Positions 7,851 through 19,395 of a DNA stretch of 64,000 nucleotides are shown piece after piece (position 1 is the stretch's first letter; every line of letters begins with the position of its first letter). Source of the stretch: Burkholderiales bacterium (GTDB lineage: Bacteria > Pseudomonadota > Gammaproteobacteria > Burkholderiales > Burkholderiaceae_C); NCBI GenBank assembly GCA_003963115.1, contig RXJQ01000022.1:62001-126000 (forward strand). The letters are read 5' to 3'. The position numbers were made by a program, and so were the translations under genes. The notes under the pieces are model-generated. The model made no database searches, had not been told where the DNA came from, and saw nothing but the letters and a program-made list of their open reading frames with translations.

Positions 7851-10454
7851 TCATTCGGCCTGACGCAGCGTCATTGCCACGGGCCTGCTGACCACGCCAC
7901 GCAGGCTCCACCAACCGGCCGCCCAGGCCAGCAGCGCCCCGACAATGGCTCCCAGCAAGGGCCACCACAGGGGCGCATGCCATTCGAACTCGAACACCTT
8001 GGTGGCCAGGCCCCAGCCAATGCCCAGCGCCGCCGCAGCCGCCATGGCACCGGCCAGCGCACCCAGCCCGAGCAGCTCCACGCTCTGAACGGTCGATAAC
8101 AGTTTCTGCGTCGCGCCCATGGAGCGCAGCACGGCCCACTCCCGCGCACGGCGCTCACGCGAGGTCATCAGGCCCGCCATCAGCACGATCAGGCCGGTGG
8201 CCAGCGTGAACACGAAGAGAAACTCCACCGCCGTGATCACCTGCCCGAGCACCCCCTGGATCTGTGCCAAGGTGGCCGACACGTCGATGACGGTCACATT
8301 GGGGAAGTTCTGCACGAGGGTGCGGTCCAGCTTGACCTGTGCAGGCATGCGAAACGCGGTGATGTAGGTCACCGGCCACTGCGGCATGTCTGCCTTGGGC
8401 GCCATCACGAAAAAGTTCACGCGCATGGAGGACCAGTCCACCTTGCGCAGGCTGGTGATGCGCCCTTCCTGCATCGTGCCGGCCATGTCGAAGCGCAGCC
8501 GGTCGCCCAGGTGCAGGCCCAGGGTCTTGGCCAGGCCCTCTTCCACACTGAAGGCATCGTTCTCGTCCTTCACATAGCGGCCGGACACCACCGGGTTGTA
8601 GGCCGGTGACTGCGACGCAAAGCTCAGGTTGAATTCGCGGTCGGCCAGGCGCTGGGCACGCTCGTCGGCGAAGTCTTGCGCGCGCACGGCCTTGCCGTTG
8701 ACCGCCACCAGACGCGCCCGCACCATGGGATACCAGTCGAACTGCGCCACGCCGGCCTGCTTCAAGGTGCTTTGAAAGGCCAGGGCCTGATCCGGCTGGA
8801 TGTTGATCACGAAGCGATCAGGCGCATCCGGCGGCGTGGCATTGCGCCAGCTGTCGACCAGGTCCGTGCGGATCAGCACCAGCAGCATCAAGGCCAGCAG
8901 GCCCACGCTCAAGGCGCAGACCTGCACGACCGTGTGCACGGGCTGCGCGGTCAACTGGCGGGTGCCCAAGGTCCACCAGGTCGGAGCCTGACCGGCCAGG
9001 CGATCGGCTACTTCGCGCAGCACACCGACCGCAACAAAGCCTAGCAAGGCAAACACCAGCACCGCGCCCATGAAGCCGCCCAGCGCGATGCCGCCCATCT
9101 TGACGTCCTTGGCCACCATCATCAGCAAGGCCAGCAAAGCCCCGCCGCCCAGCAGCCACACACCGGTCGACATGGGACGCAACTGGCCCAGATCCCGACG
9201 CAGCACGCGCAAGGGCGGCACCTGCGTGAGCTGCAACACGGGCGGCAGTCCAAAGCCCAGCGTCAGCAGCACGCCCACGCCCAGGCCCAGCGCGATCGGC
9301 TGCCAACCGGCGGCGGGCAGCGAGACGCCCACCAGGTCTGACAGCAGCGCCACGAACACCAGATGGAACAGCCAGCCCAAAGCCAGGCCGACGACGCTGG
9401 CGGCGGCGCCCACGACCAGAAACTGCAAACCGTAGGACCAGGCCATGACGGGCTGAGGCACGCCCAGCACCCGCAACAAGGCGCAGTCATCCAGGCGGCG
9501 CTGGGCGAAGTCTCTCGACACGAGCGCCACGGCCACGGCCGAAAGCAAGCCCGCCAGCAAGGCGACCAAGCGCAGGAACAAACCGGCACGGTCCAGCGTG
9601 GCACGCATCTCGGGCCGGCCCGAATCGAGTGTCTCGACGCGCAGGCCACGCTGTTTGTCGGCCACCTGTTTAGCCACGTTCACGAACTGCTGCACCTGTA
9701 CCTTGCCGTCGTTGGGCAAAGGCGCGATGGGCGTGGTGTCGGCATCACCCGCCCGCGAGGGCCCGGCCACCATCACGCGGTAGGTGATGCGGCTGGCGGG
9801 CTGGACCAGTTGGGTTCGAGCCAGATCGGCCGCACGGATCATCACCCTGGGGGAGAAGGCCGCAAAGCCCGCACCGCGATCCGGCTCGCTGACGACCACG
9901 GCACTGATCAGAAAGCGGGCTTCGCCCAACCACAGCGTGTCGCCGACCTTGAGGTTGAGCGCCAGCAGCAAGGAAGGCTCAACCCAGGTCTCGCCCGAAG
10001 GTGGCCCGCCCGCAGGCGCTTTGCCCGTGGGCTTGACGATGCCGTCGGCCCCCATGGCGCCCAGCGTCAGTTGGCCGCGCAAGGGGTAGTTCGGCGTCAC
10101 GGCCTTGAGCGACACCAGACGCGTGTCACCTCCCAGTTCGTCCGGCGCGCGGGCCATGCTGGCGAACACCGAGGTCTGGGCCATGCGCAAGCCCAGAGCC
10201 TGCGCCTTCTTTCCGAGGTCCTCGGGTACGGGCTGATCTGCCACCACCACGGCATCGGCCCCCAGCAACTGCGCCGCATCCCGGGTCAGGCCCCGCTCGA
10301 TCCGGTCCGCGAAGAAGCCGACGGCCGTCAGCGCCGCCACCGCCAGCACCACGGCCAGCACGAGAAAACGCATCGCGCTGGACCGCCAATCACGGCGCGT
10401 CTGGAGCAAGGCCCATCGCCAGGCCGGGACTGTCATGCTGGAAGACACACTCAT
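7851..10454 (-). CDS. FtsX-family ABC transporter permease (YbbP-like)
   Basis: 867 residues. One N-terminal membrane segment (MRFLVLAVVLAVAALTAVGFF) is followed by a MacB-like periplasmic core (~45-250). Two FtsX modules of several membrane segments follow, in the middle and at the C-terminus (VEFLFVFTLATGLIVLMAGLMTSRERRAREWAVLRSMGATQ is the typical FtsX signature). The size and two-module layout fit YbbP-type permeases that work with a YbbA-like ATPase in lipoprotein or envelope handling. No ATPase gene is adjacent here, so the partner must be elsewhere. ATG 10454 has only a weak ribosome site; Met7 is an alternative. Confidence 0.87.
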   Translation of the reverse strand: MSVSSSMTVPAWRWALLQTRRDWRSSAMRFLVLAVVLAVAALTAVGFFADRIERGLTRDAAQLLGADAVVVADQPVPEDLGKKAQALGLRMAQTSVFASMARAPDELGGDTRLVSLKAVTPNYPLRGQLTLGAMGADGIVKPTGKAPAGGPPSGETWVEPSLLLALNLKVGDTLWLGEARFLISAVVVSEPDRGAGFAAFSPRVMIRAADLARTQLVQPASRITYRVMVAGPSRAGDADTTPIAPLPNDGKVQVQQFVNVAKQVADKQRGLRVETLDSGRPEMRATLDRAGLFLRLVALLAGLLSAVAVALVSRDFAQRRLDDCALLRVLGVPQPVMAWSYGLQFLVVGAAASVVGLALGWLFHLVFVALLSDLVGVSLPAAGWQPIALGLGVGVLLTLGFGLPPVLQLTQVPPLRVLRRDLGQLRPMSTGVWLLGGGALLALLMMVAKDVKMGGIALGGFMGAVLVFALLGFVAVGVLREVADRLAGQAPTWWTLGTRQLTAQPVHTVVQVCALSVGLLALMLLVLIRTDLVDSWRNATPPDAPDRFVINIQPDQALAFQSTLKQAGVAQFDWYPMVRARLVAVNGKAVRAQDFADERAQRLADREFNLSFASQSPAYNPVVSGRYVKDENDAFSVEEGLAKTLGLHLGDRLRFDMAGTMQEGRITSLRKVDWSSMRVNFFVMAPKADMPQWPVTYITAFRMPAQVKLDRTLVQNFPNVTVIDVSATLAQIQGVLGQVITAVEFLFVFTLATGLIVLMAGLMTSRERRAREWAVLRSMGATQKLLSTVQSVELLGLGALAGAMAAAAALGIGWGLATKVFEFEWHAPLWWPLLGAIVGALLAWAAGWWSLRGVVSRPVAMTLRQAE

Positions 10455-10539
10455 GCGGTTGGTCTGATGGGGTTGTCAGATTGGCGCGAAGTTTGCGCGA
10501 TGATGACAGCTTACTTGGAAGTCCGACTCAGCCACGCCC

Positions 10540-11274
10540 ATGCCCGTCAATTACCTCAGGACGCTCACGGCCCCGGAGCGCACCCGTCGCACCAATCTGC
10601 ATTTGGGCCTGTCGCTGGCCTTCGTGGCCGGCGCCACCAACGCGGGGGGCTTTCTCGCCGTCAAGGCGTACACCTCGCACATGACGGGCGTGGTCTCCAG
10701 CATGGCCGACGACCTGGCACTGGGCCGCATCGACCTTGTGCTGGACTGGGCCACCTCGCTGCTGGCCTTCCTGCTGGGCGCCGCCACATCGGCCATCCTC
10801 ATCAACTGGGCCAGGCGGCGCGCCTTGCGGCATGAGTACGCCCTGCCCCTGCTGATCGAGGCGACCATGCTGTTGGCGTTCGGCGTGCTGGGCGCCATGC
10901 ACCATGTCATCGGCTCTTCACTGGCCCTCACCGTCGCCCTGTTGTGCTTTGTGATGGGCTTGCAGAACGCCATGATCACCAAGGTGTCCAACGCGGAGAT
11001 ACGGACCACGCACGTCACCGGCCTGGTCACCGACATCGGCATCGAGCTGGGCAAGTTGATCTACTGGAACCACAGCCCAGACAGCATCGCTCAGCCCATG
11101 GTGCGCGCCAACCAGGACAAGCTCAAGGTGCATGTGCAACTGGTGATGTCCTTTTTCGTGGGCGGCGTGATCGGGGCGCTGGGTTTCAAGCACGTGGGCT
11201 ATGTGTCGACCGTGCCCCTCGCTGTCGTGCTGGCATTGCTGTCGTCCGTGCAGTTCTGGCCGGCCCGGCGATAG
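10540..11274 (+). CDS. DUF1275 (YoaK-type) membrane protein
   Basis: 244 residues with about six membrane segments. The family features are FVAGATNAGGFLAVKAYTSHMTGVVSSMADDLALG near the N-terminus and FVMGLQNAMITKVSNAEIRTTHVTGLVTDIGIELG in the middle, the two-fold motif of DUF1275 proteins. The biochemical role of the family is not established. It is divergent from the FtsX permease, with an 85-base gap, and nine bases upstream of the dioxygenase gene, with which it is probably co-transcribed. The ribosome site is weak. Confidence 0.9.
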   Translation: MPVNYLRTLTAPERTRRTNLHLGLSLAFVAGATNAGGFLAVKAYTSHMTGVVSSMADDLALGRIDLVLDWATSLLAFLLGAATSAILINWARRRALRHEYALPLLIEATMLLAFGVLGAMHHVIGSSLALTVALLCFVMGLQNAMITKVSNAEIRTTHVTGLVTDIGIELGKLIYWNHSPDSIAQPMVRANQDKLKVHVQLVMSFFVGGVIGALGFKHVGYVSTVPLAVVLALLSSVQFWPARR

Positions 11275-11283
11275 ACTGCCTTC

Positions 11284-12153
11284 ATGACGTCCCATCTCGA
11301 TTCACGCCTGCCCACGCTCTTCCTGTCTCACGGCTCGCCGATGATCGCCATCGAGCCTGGCGAGGCGGGCCTGTTCATGCAGAAGCTCGGGCCAACGCTG
11401 GACCGGCTATGGGGTCGCCCGAAAGCAGTCGTCATCATGTCGCCGCACACGGCCACGCGCTCGACCTATGTGCTGGGCGCCGCGCAGCACGGCACCATCC
11501 ACGACTTCGGCGGCTTTCCGGCGCCCTTGTATGAGATCCAGTACGAGGCCAAGGGTGATGCCGCCCTGGCGCAAACCGTGACGCGCCTCCTCACTGACGC
11601 GCGCCTGCCTGCCCAACTGACGCCACAAGGCGGTTTGGACCACGGGACCTGGACGGTGTTGATGCACATGTACCCACAGGTTGATGTGCCGGTGGTGCCC
11701 GTGTCCCTGACACCGCACATGCGCCCGGCAGATAAGCTGGCCATGGGCCGCGCCCTGCGTTCGCTGGCCCATCAAGGCGTGCTGGTGATCGGCTCAGGCA
11801 GCCTGACGCACAACCTGCAGCGCTTCTTTGGCCGCCCCGTCCCTGTCGATGCGCCAGAAGAAAGCGATTGCGCTGCGTTCAGGGCCTGGGTGATGCAGCA
11901 CAGCACCTCGGCCGATTGGCCGGCGCTGCTGGACTACCGCTCCAAAGCGCCCTATGCCCGCGAGATGCACCCGACCGACGAGCATTGGCTGCCCTTCTAC
12001 TTTGCGGCAGGCGCAGCCACCAGTGACGAAGAGCAGGCACCGGCACAGGCCGTGCGCCTGCATGGCAGCATCACACATGGCCACTTGGCGATGGACGCCT
12101 ATGGCTTCGGCCCGGGCGCAGCGGCCTTGCTGGAGGCATTGAGCCCCGCCTGA
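11284..12153 (+). CDS. DODA-type extradiol dioxygenase (YgiD-like)
   Basis: 289 residues. The class III extradiol fold is indicated by LFLSHGSPM (His16), IMSPHTATR (His55), HDFGGFPAPLYEIQY, GGLDHGTWTVLMHMYP (His120) and GSGSLTHNL. These are the metal-binding and active-site histidines of the 4,5-DOPA-dioxygenase/YgiD group. It would cleave catecholic rings adjacent to a hydroxyl; the physiological substrate in bacteria is usually unknown. It follows the DUF1275 gene by nine bases and is convergent with adenine deaminase, seven bases from its stop. Confidence 0.9.
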   Translation: MTSHLDSRLPTLFLSHGSPMIAIEPGEAGLFMQKLGPTLDRLWGRPKAVVIMSPHTATRSTYVLGAAQHGTIHDFGGFPAPLYEIQYEAKGDAALAQTVTRLLTDARLPAQLTPQGGLDHGTWTVLMHMYPQVDVPVVPVSLTPHMRPADKLAMGRALRSLAHQGVLVIGSGSLTHNLQRFFGRPVPVDAPEESDCAAFRAWVMQHSTSADWPALLDYRSKAPYAREMHPTDEHWLPFYFAAGAATSDEEQAPAQAVRLHGSITHGHLAMDAYGFGPGAAALLEALSPA

Positions 12154-12160
12154 AGCTTCG

Positions 12161-13225
<1,065 letters not shown>

Positions 13226-14395
13226 TTACTTGCTGGAAGGAATCGCGCCGTCCACGCCCTTGACGTAGAAGTTGATGCCGCCGAGGAACTTGTCATCGGC
13301 CACGGCGTCCTTGGCCAACACATCCTTGCCATCCTGACCAGCGATGGGGCCCTTCCAGATCACGAAGCTGCCATCCTTCAGACCAGCCTTGACCTTCTCG
13401 ACCTTCTCCTTCACGTCAGCGGGCACCTTGTCGGAGATGGACACGATGTCGATCGCCCCTTCCTTGACGCCCCACCACACGCCACCGGTCTGCCACGTGC
13501 CTTCCAAAGCATCCTTGGTGGCCTTGATGTAGTACGGGCCCCAGTTGATGACACTGGAAGCCAGGTGTGACTTCGGCCCGAACTGGCTCATGTCAGAGTC
13601 CCAGCCAAAGGCGTACTTGCCGGCCTTCTCTGCCGTTTGCAGCACGGCGGGCGAATCGGTGTTCTGGAAGAGCACATCGGCCCCCTGGTTGATCAGGCTT
13701 TGCGCACCTTCGGTTTCCTTGGGAGGATCGAACCAGCCGTTCACCCACACCACCTTGGTCTTGATCTTGGGGTTGACGCTTTGCGCGCCCAGCGTGAAGG
13801 AGTTGATGTTGCGGATCACCTCGGGGATGGGGATCGAGCCCACCACGCCGATCACGCCGGATTTGCTCATGCCGCCGGCGATCACACCAGCCATGTAGGC
13901 GCCTTCATAGGTGCGCGAGTCATAAGTGCGCATATTGGGCGCAGTCTTGTAGCCGGTGGCGTGCTCGAACTTCACATTGGGGTTGTCGGCTGCGACCTTG
14001 AGCATGGGCTCCATGTAGCCGAAGGTGGTGCCGAAAACCAGGGTGTTGCCCTGGCTCACCAGGTCACGCAGCACGCGCTCGGCCTCTGGGCCCTCGGGCA
14101 CCTTCTCGACGAAGGTGGTCTTGACCTTGTCGCCGAATTCCTTTTCTACGGCCAGGCGGCCAGCGTTGTGGGCAAAGGTCCAGCCTGCATCGCCCACCGG
14201 GCCCACATAGGCGAAAGCGATCTTGAGCGGGCCGGCCGGCGCCGCCGCGGCCGAGGCAGCCGACGCGGGCTCGGAAGCCGCAGGTGCTGCAGGTGTTTCT
14301 GCTTTCTTGCCGCAACCAACGAGGGCAGCGGTGGCGGCCAGCGTGGCCCAGCCGGCCACCTTGAGCAAAGAGCGCTTGGACAGAGTCGTGGTCAT
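13226..14395 (-). CDS. BMP-family lipoprotein, purine/nucleoside-binding component of ABC transporter
   Basis: 389 residues. The signal sequence ends in the lipobox LVGC, followed by an Ala/Pro-rich linker. The body has KIAFAYVGPVGDAGWTFAHNAGRLAVEKEFG, NTLVFGTTFGYMEPMLKVAADNPNVKFEHATGYK and the YEGAYMAGVIAGGMSKSGVIGVVGSIPIPEVIRNINSFTLGA stretch typical of BMP (PF02608) proteins. It captures nucleosides or nucleobases for the adjacent permease pair. The ATG has GGAG six bases upstream. An inverted repeat lies between it and the upstream permease gene. Purine specificity is inferred from the guanine and adenine deaminase genes in the same operon. Confidence 0.93.
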   Translation of the reverse strand: MTTTLSKRSLLKVAGWATLAATAALVGCGKKAETPAAPAASEPASAASAAAAPAGPLKIAFAYVGPVGDAGWTFAHNAGRLAVEKEFGDKVKTTFVEKVPEGPEAERVLRDLVSQGNTLVFGTTFGYMEPMLKVAADNPNVKFEHATGYKTAPNMRTYDSRTYEGAYMAGVIAGGMSKSGVIGVVGSIPIPEVIRNINSFTLGAQSVNPKIKTKVVWVNGWFDPPKETEGAQSLINQGADVLFQNTDSPAVLQTAEKAGKYAFGWDSDMSQFGPKSHLASSVINWGPYYIKATKDALEGTWQTGGVWWGVKEGAIDIVSISDKVPADVKEKVEKVKAGLKDGSFVIWKGPIAGQDGKDVLAKDAVADDKFLGGINFYVKGVDGAIPSSK

Positions 14396-14451
14396 GTCAT
14401 CTCCAGGGTTGAGAACTGCTTGTCAGAGAGATTGGATTGCGCACTGCAGCA

Positions 14452-14470
14452 ATGATCGTGCCGCGATCAT
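14452..14470. repeat. inverted repeat between transporter permease and binding-protein genes
   Basis: ATGATCG-TGCCG-CGATCAT has perfect 7-bp arms in the 81-base gap, 6 bases after the permease stop. It can form an RNA hairpin on the operon transcript, but no U-run follows, so it is not a simple terminator. A role in transcript processing or in setting the binding-protein level is possible. Confidence 0.35.
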
Positions 14471-14476
14471 GCCAAT

Positions 14477-15412
14477 TCACGTGCCAGGATGGAAGGGCTT
14501 GCCCAAGGAAGCGGGCATGTTGATGCGAATCCACGTCGGATTGCGCGAGATCAATACCAAGACCACGATGGTGGAAAGGTAAGGCAGCATGGTGAGCCAT
14601 TGGCTGGGGATCTGCACGCCCTGCCCTTGCAGTTGAAACTGCAGCATCGTGACGCCGCCGAACAGATAGGCCCCCAGCAACACGCGCGCCGGGCGCCATG
14701 TGGCAAAGGTGGTCAGGGCCAGGGCGATCCAGCCTTTGCCTGCCACCATGCCTTCCACCCACAGGGGAGTGTAGACCAGCGAGATATAGGCCCCCGCCAA
14801 ACCGCACAAGGCCCCGCCCATCATCACGGCGGCCAGGCGGATGCGCCGAACGGCATAGCCCAGCGCGTGTGCCGATTCAGGCGACTCGCCCACCGCACGC
14901 AAGACCAGGCCAGCACGCGATTTCATCAAGAACCGGCTGAGTCCCAGGGTCAGCGCCACCGCCGCATAGACCAGCGGGTGGTGCTTGAAAAAAGCCGGCC
15001 CCACGAAGGGCAGATCCGACAAGAAGGGGATGTCGAAATGGGCGCGCTCAGGCAGGCGCTGTTGGGTGTAGCTGATGCCAACGAAAGCGCTCAAACCGGC
15101 GCCAAAGAGGCTCAGCGCCAGGCCACTGGCGTACTGGTTGGTGTTGAGCCAGATCACCAGCACGCCAAACACCATGGCCATGCCCGCGCCGGCCAGTGCA
15201 CCGGCCGCGAACCCCAGGGTATCGCTGCCCGTGTGCACGCAGGTGGCGTAGCCAGCAATGGCCGCCACCAGCATCATGCCCTCGGCCCCCAGATTGAGCA
15301 CGCCGGCGCGCTCGTTGATCAACAGCCCCAAGGCAGCCAGAGCCACCACCGTGCCGGCGTTGAGCGTGGCGGCAATCAGCAGCGCCAGCGAATCAGCGGT
15401 CAGTCCGGTCAT
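14477..15412 (-). CDS. BMP/Nup-type ABC transporter permease 2
   Basis: 311 residues from ATG 15412, whose start overlaps the upstream stop as ATGA; the track's TTG start at 15427 is less likely. Eight or more hydrophobic segments are present, with LLINERAGVLNLGAEGMMLVAAIAGY near the N-terminus. That is the EAA-like signature of the YufQ/NupQ (BPD_transp_2) family. It forms the inner-membrane channel with the 353-residue permease. The cargo is probably a nucleoside or nucleobase, judged from the operon. Confidence 0.92.
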   Translation of the reverse strand: MTGLTADSLALLIAATLNAGTVVALAALGLLINERAGVLNLGAEGMMLVAAIAGYATCVHTGSDTLGFAAGALAGAGMAMVFGVLVIWLNTNQYASGLALSLFGAGLSAFVGISYTQQRLPERAHFDIPFLSDLPFVGPAFFKHHPLVYAAVALTLGLSRFLMKSRAGLVLRAVGESPESAHALGYAVRRIRLAAVMMGGALCGLAGAYISLVYTPLWVEGMVAGKGWIALALTTFATWRPARVLLGAYLFGGVTMLQFQLQGQGVQIPSQWLTMLPYLSTIVVLVLISRNPTWIRINMPASLGKPFHPGT

Positions 15413-16456
15413 TTGGATGTCACCCAACGCAAACGTTGATGGATGAAGGTGTCGCAGGCCAGGAGCGCGAACAGCAGCAGCCCCTGGAAGACACCGGTCA
15501 AGGCCTTGGGCAGTCCCAGGCGCGACTGCGCGAGCTCACCGCCAATGTAGAACATGCTCATCAGCACCGCCGAAAACACGATGCCCACTGGATTGAGGCG
15601 ACCGACGAAGGCCACGATGATGGCGCCAAAGCCGTAGCCCAAAGGGATGTAGGGCGTGAGCTGGCCCTGGGGACCAGCAGCGTCAAGGCCACCAGCCAGG
15701 CCAGCCATGCCGCCGGAGAGCAGCAAGCCCGTCCACAGCGCGCGCCGCGACGAGAAGCCCGCGTAGCGCGCCGCCGCCGGTGCCAGCCCGCCCACCTGAA
15801 GCTGGAAACCAGCATGCGTGCGGGCCATGAACACCGTCAGGATCAGCACGGCCAGGGCCGCAAAACCCACACCCACGTTCATGCGCAACCCCGTCATGAG
15901 CTTGGGCACGCGGGTCATCTCCAGGAAGGTGATGGTCTGAGGGAAGTTGTAGCCCTGAGGGTCCTTCCAGGGGCCATAGACCAGGTAGCTCAGCACCATG
16001 TCGGCCACATAGACCAGCATCAGGCTGACCAGGATCTCGCTGGCATTGAAGCGGTCACGCAGCAAGGCCACGATGGCCGCCCACAGCATGCCCCCCACCG
16101 CACCGGCCAGCAACACCAGCAGCCAGATGGCCGAGCTGCTCTCAGGCGTGGCGCGCATGGCCACACCACCGGCGAACACCGCGCCCATGATGAATTGACC
16201 TTCCGCGCCGATGTTCCAGATGTTGGCCCGAAAGCACACCGCCAGGCCAAGACCAATGAGGATCAAGGGCGTGGCCTTGACGCTCAGTTCAGACAGCGCA
16301 TAGCTGCTATTGAGCGGCTCGACGAAGAACATCTGCAAGCCCGCCAGCGGGTCTTTGCCCAGGGCGATGAACAGCAGCACCCCGATGACCACGGTGATGG
16401 CCAAGGCCACCAAGGGCGAGGCCAGCATCAGCGTGGTCGACGGCGTGGGCCTGGGC

Positions 16457-16470
<14 letters not shown>
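15409..16470 (-). CDS. BMP/Nup-type ABC transporter permease 1
   Basis: 353 residues, hydrophobic throughout. It has LILIGLGLAVCFRANIWNIGAEGQFIMGAVFAGG (NIGAEGQ signature) and GYGFGAIIVAFVGRLNPVGIVFSAVLMSMFYIGGE, as in YufP/NupP permeases. The coding region overlaps the ATPase gene upstream by 14 bases and the next permease by 4, indicating tight translational coupling. It pairs with the other permease to form the channel of the purine importer. Confidence 0.93.
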
Positions 16471-17994
<1,524 letters not shown>

Positions 17995-17998
<4 letters not shown>

Positions 17999-19383
17999 GC
18001 TGCTGTCCGTGTTTTGTATACAGTTTTACCAGCAATCAGCGTGCCTACCAAGTTGCGTTCATCCCCAAGCGTCATCCAGGCAAAGACGCGTTCGTGCAGG
18101 TTCCCCGAGGCCTTGGCCACCTCGTCGCGGTGCGAGGCCACTGGCTCGACCGCCCAGTCCCACACGGCCAGATCGGCCATGCAGCCGGGGTCCACATGCC
18201 CCATTTCGTGCGCCAGCCCCAGATGCCGCGCCGCACCCAGGGTGGCGGTGAACAAGGCCTTCCAGGCGGTCAGGCGCGTGCCTTGCATGGCCTGGATCTT
18301 GTAGGCATCGGCCATGTTGCGCAGCATCGACAGGCTGGTGCCGCCGCCCACATCACTGGCCAGGCTCACGTTCACGCCCCCGCGCTCCGCGCCGGCCCAG
18401 TCGAACAGGCCGCTGCCCAGAAACAGGTTGGAAGATGGACTGTGCGCGATCTGGGCGCCATGCTCGCGCAGCACGGCGCGGTCGCGCTCGTCCAGCCAGA
18501 TGCCATGGGCCAGCACGGCCCGCGCGCCGATCAGGCCATCGCGGTCGTAGACGTCCAGGTAGCTGCGAGCATCGGGAAACAGCTCGGCCACCCAGCGCAC
18601 CTCGTCGCGGTTTTCGGCCACGTGGGTTTGCATGTACGTGCCGGCGTAGGTCTGGCAAAGCTGGCCGGCCATCTTCAGTTGTGCGGGCGTGCTGGTGGGC
18701 GCGAAACGCACCGTCACCGCGAAGGACTGTCGGCCCTTGCCATGCCACTGCTCGATCAGGTCGACGCAATCGCGTTCGGCTTGCTCGACATCGTCACGCA
18801 AGCCATCTGGCGCGTGCCTGTCCATGAGCACCTTGCCTGTGACCAGGCGCATGTGCTGTGCGTGCGCTTCCTCGAACAAGGCCTGCGCGCTGACCTTGTG
18901 CACGGTCGGGAACACAACCGCACTGGTCGTGCCGTTGGCCCACAGGGCCCGCAGAAAGCGCTGGGCACCCTCCCTCGATGCCGTCGGGTCGGCATAGCGG
19001 CGCTCGGCCGGAAAGGTGTAGGTGTTGAGCCAGTCCAGCAGGGCGGTGCCAAAGCTGGCGATCACATCCAGTTGCGGGCAGTGCACGTGCGTGTCGATGA
19101 AGCCGGGCATGATCAGTCGGCCACGGTGGTCTTCGACGGGCGCCGCCAGCCAGTCGTCACCCAGCGACTGGACGCGCGGCTGTACCGCCACGACGCGGCC
19201 ATCGTCGATGAGCACGGCATGATCCGGGCGCCAGCGCACGCCGGCTGCCTCGTGCGGCGCAGCAAAACCCGGGTCCTCGGTGAAGTCCAGCACATCGCCC
19301 CACAACACGAGCCGCCCAGATGACGAGGGGCCTTGCCAGGAGGGCTGGGTGGAGGTGGTCGGGTCTGTGCCAGGATCAGTCAT
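17995..19383 (-). CDS. guaD: guanine deaminase
   Basis: 462 residues of the amidohydrolase superfamily. MPGFIDTHVHCPQLDVIASFG gives the HxH metal site (His99, His101) with the guanine-deaminase type PQ motif, and LLDWLNTYTFPAERRYADP follows, a family hallmark. Later come MQTHVAENRDEVRWV, ARAVLAHGIWLDERD, AHSPSSNLFLGSG and SLASDVGGGTSLSMLRNM. It hydrolyses guanine to xanthine and ammonia, feeding the XdhABC enzyme encoded divergently. It sits 12 bases downstream of a lysR gene and is coupled to the transporter ATPase gene. Its last codons (AAA ACT GTA TAC AAA ACA) are unusually A+T-rich and contain TGTATACA. Confidence 0.96.
18011..18026. promoter_or_regulatory. TGTATACA motif at the guaD 3' end, upstream of the transporter genes
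   Basis: On the coding strand it reads AAACTGTATACAAAAC, matching 11 of the first 12 bases of the palindrome at the gntR start (AAAGTGTATACACTTT). It lies inside the guaD C-terminal codons, 12 to 28 bases before the transporter ATPase ATG. Codons here are atypically A+T-rich, as if the DNA motif itself were kept. It is a candidate site for the GntR-type regulator, but it could be chance. Confidence 0.4.
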
Positions 19384-19395
19384 CTAGGGCGGCGG

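Noticed and set aside
9363-10835. 490-residue forward ORF opposite the FtsX permease
   Set aside because: Rich in Gln/Arg/His with no membrane segments or motifs; it is antisense to the permease.
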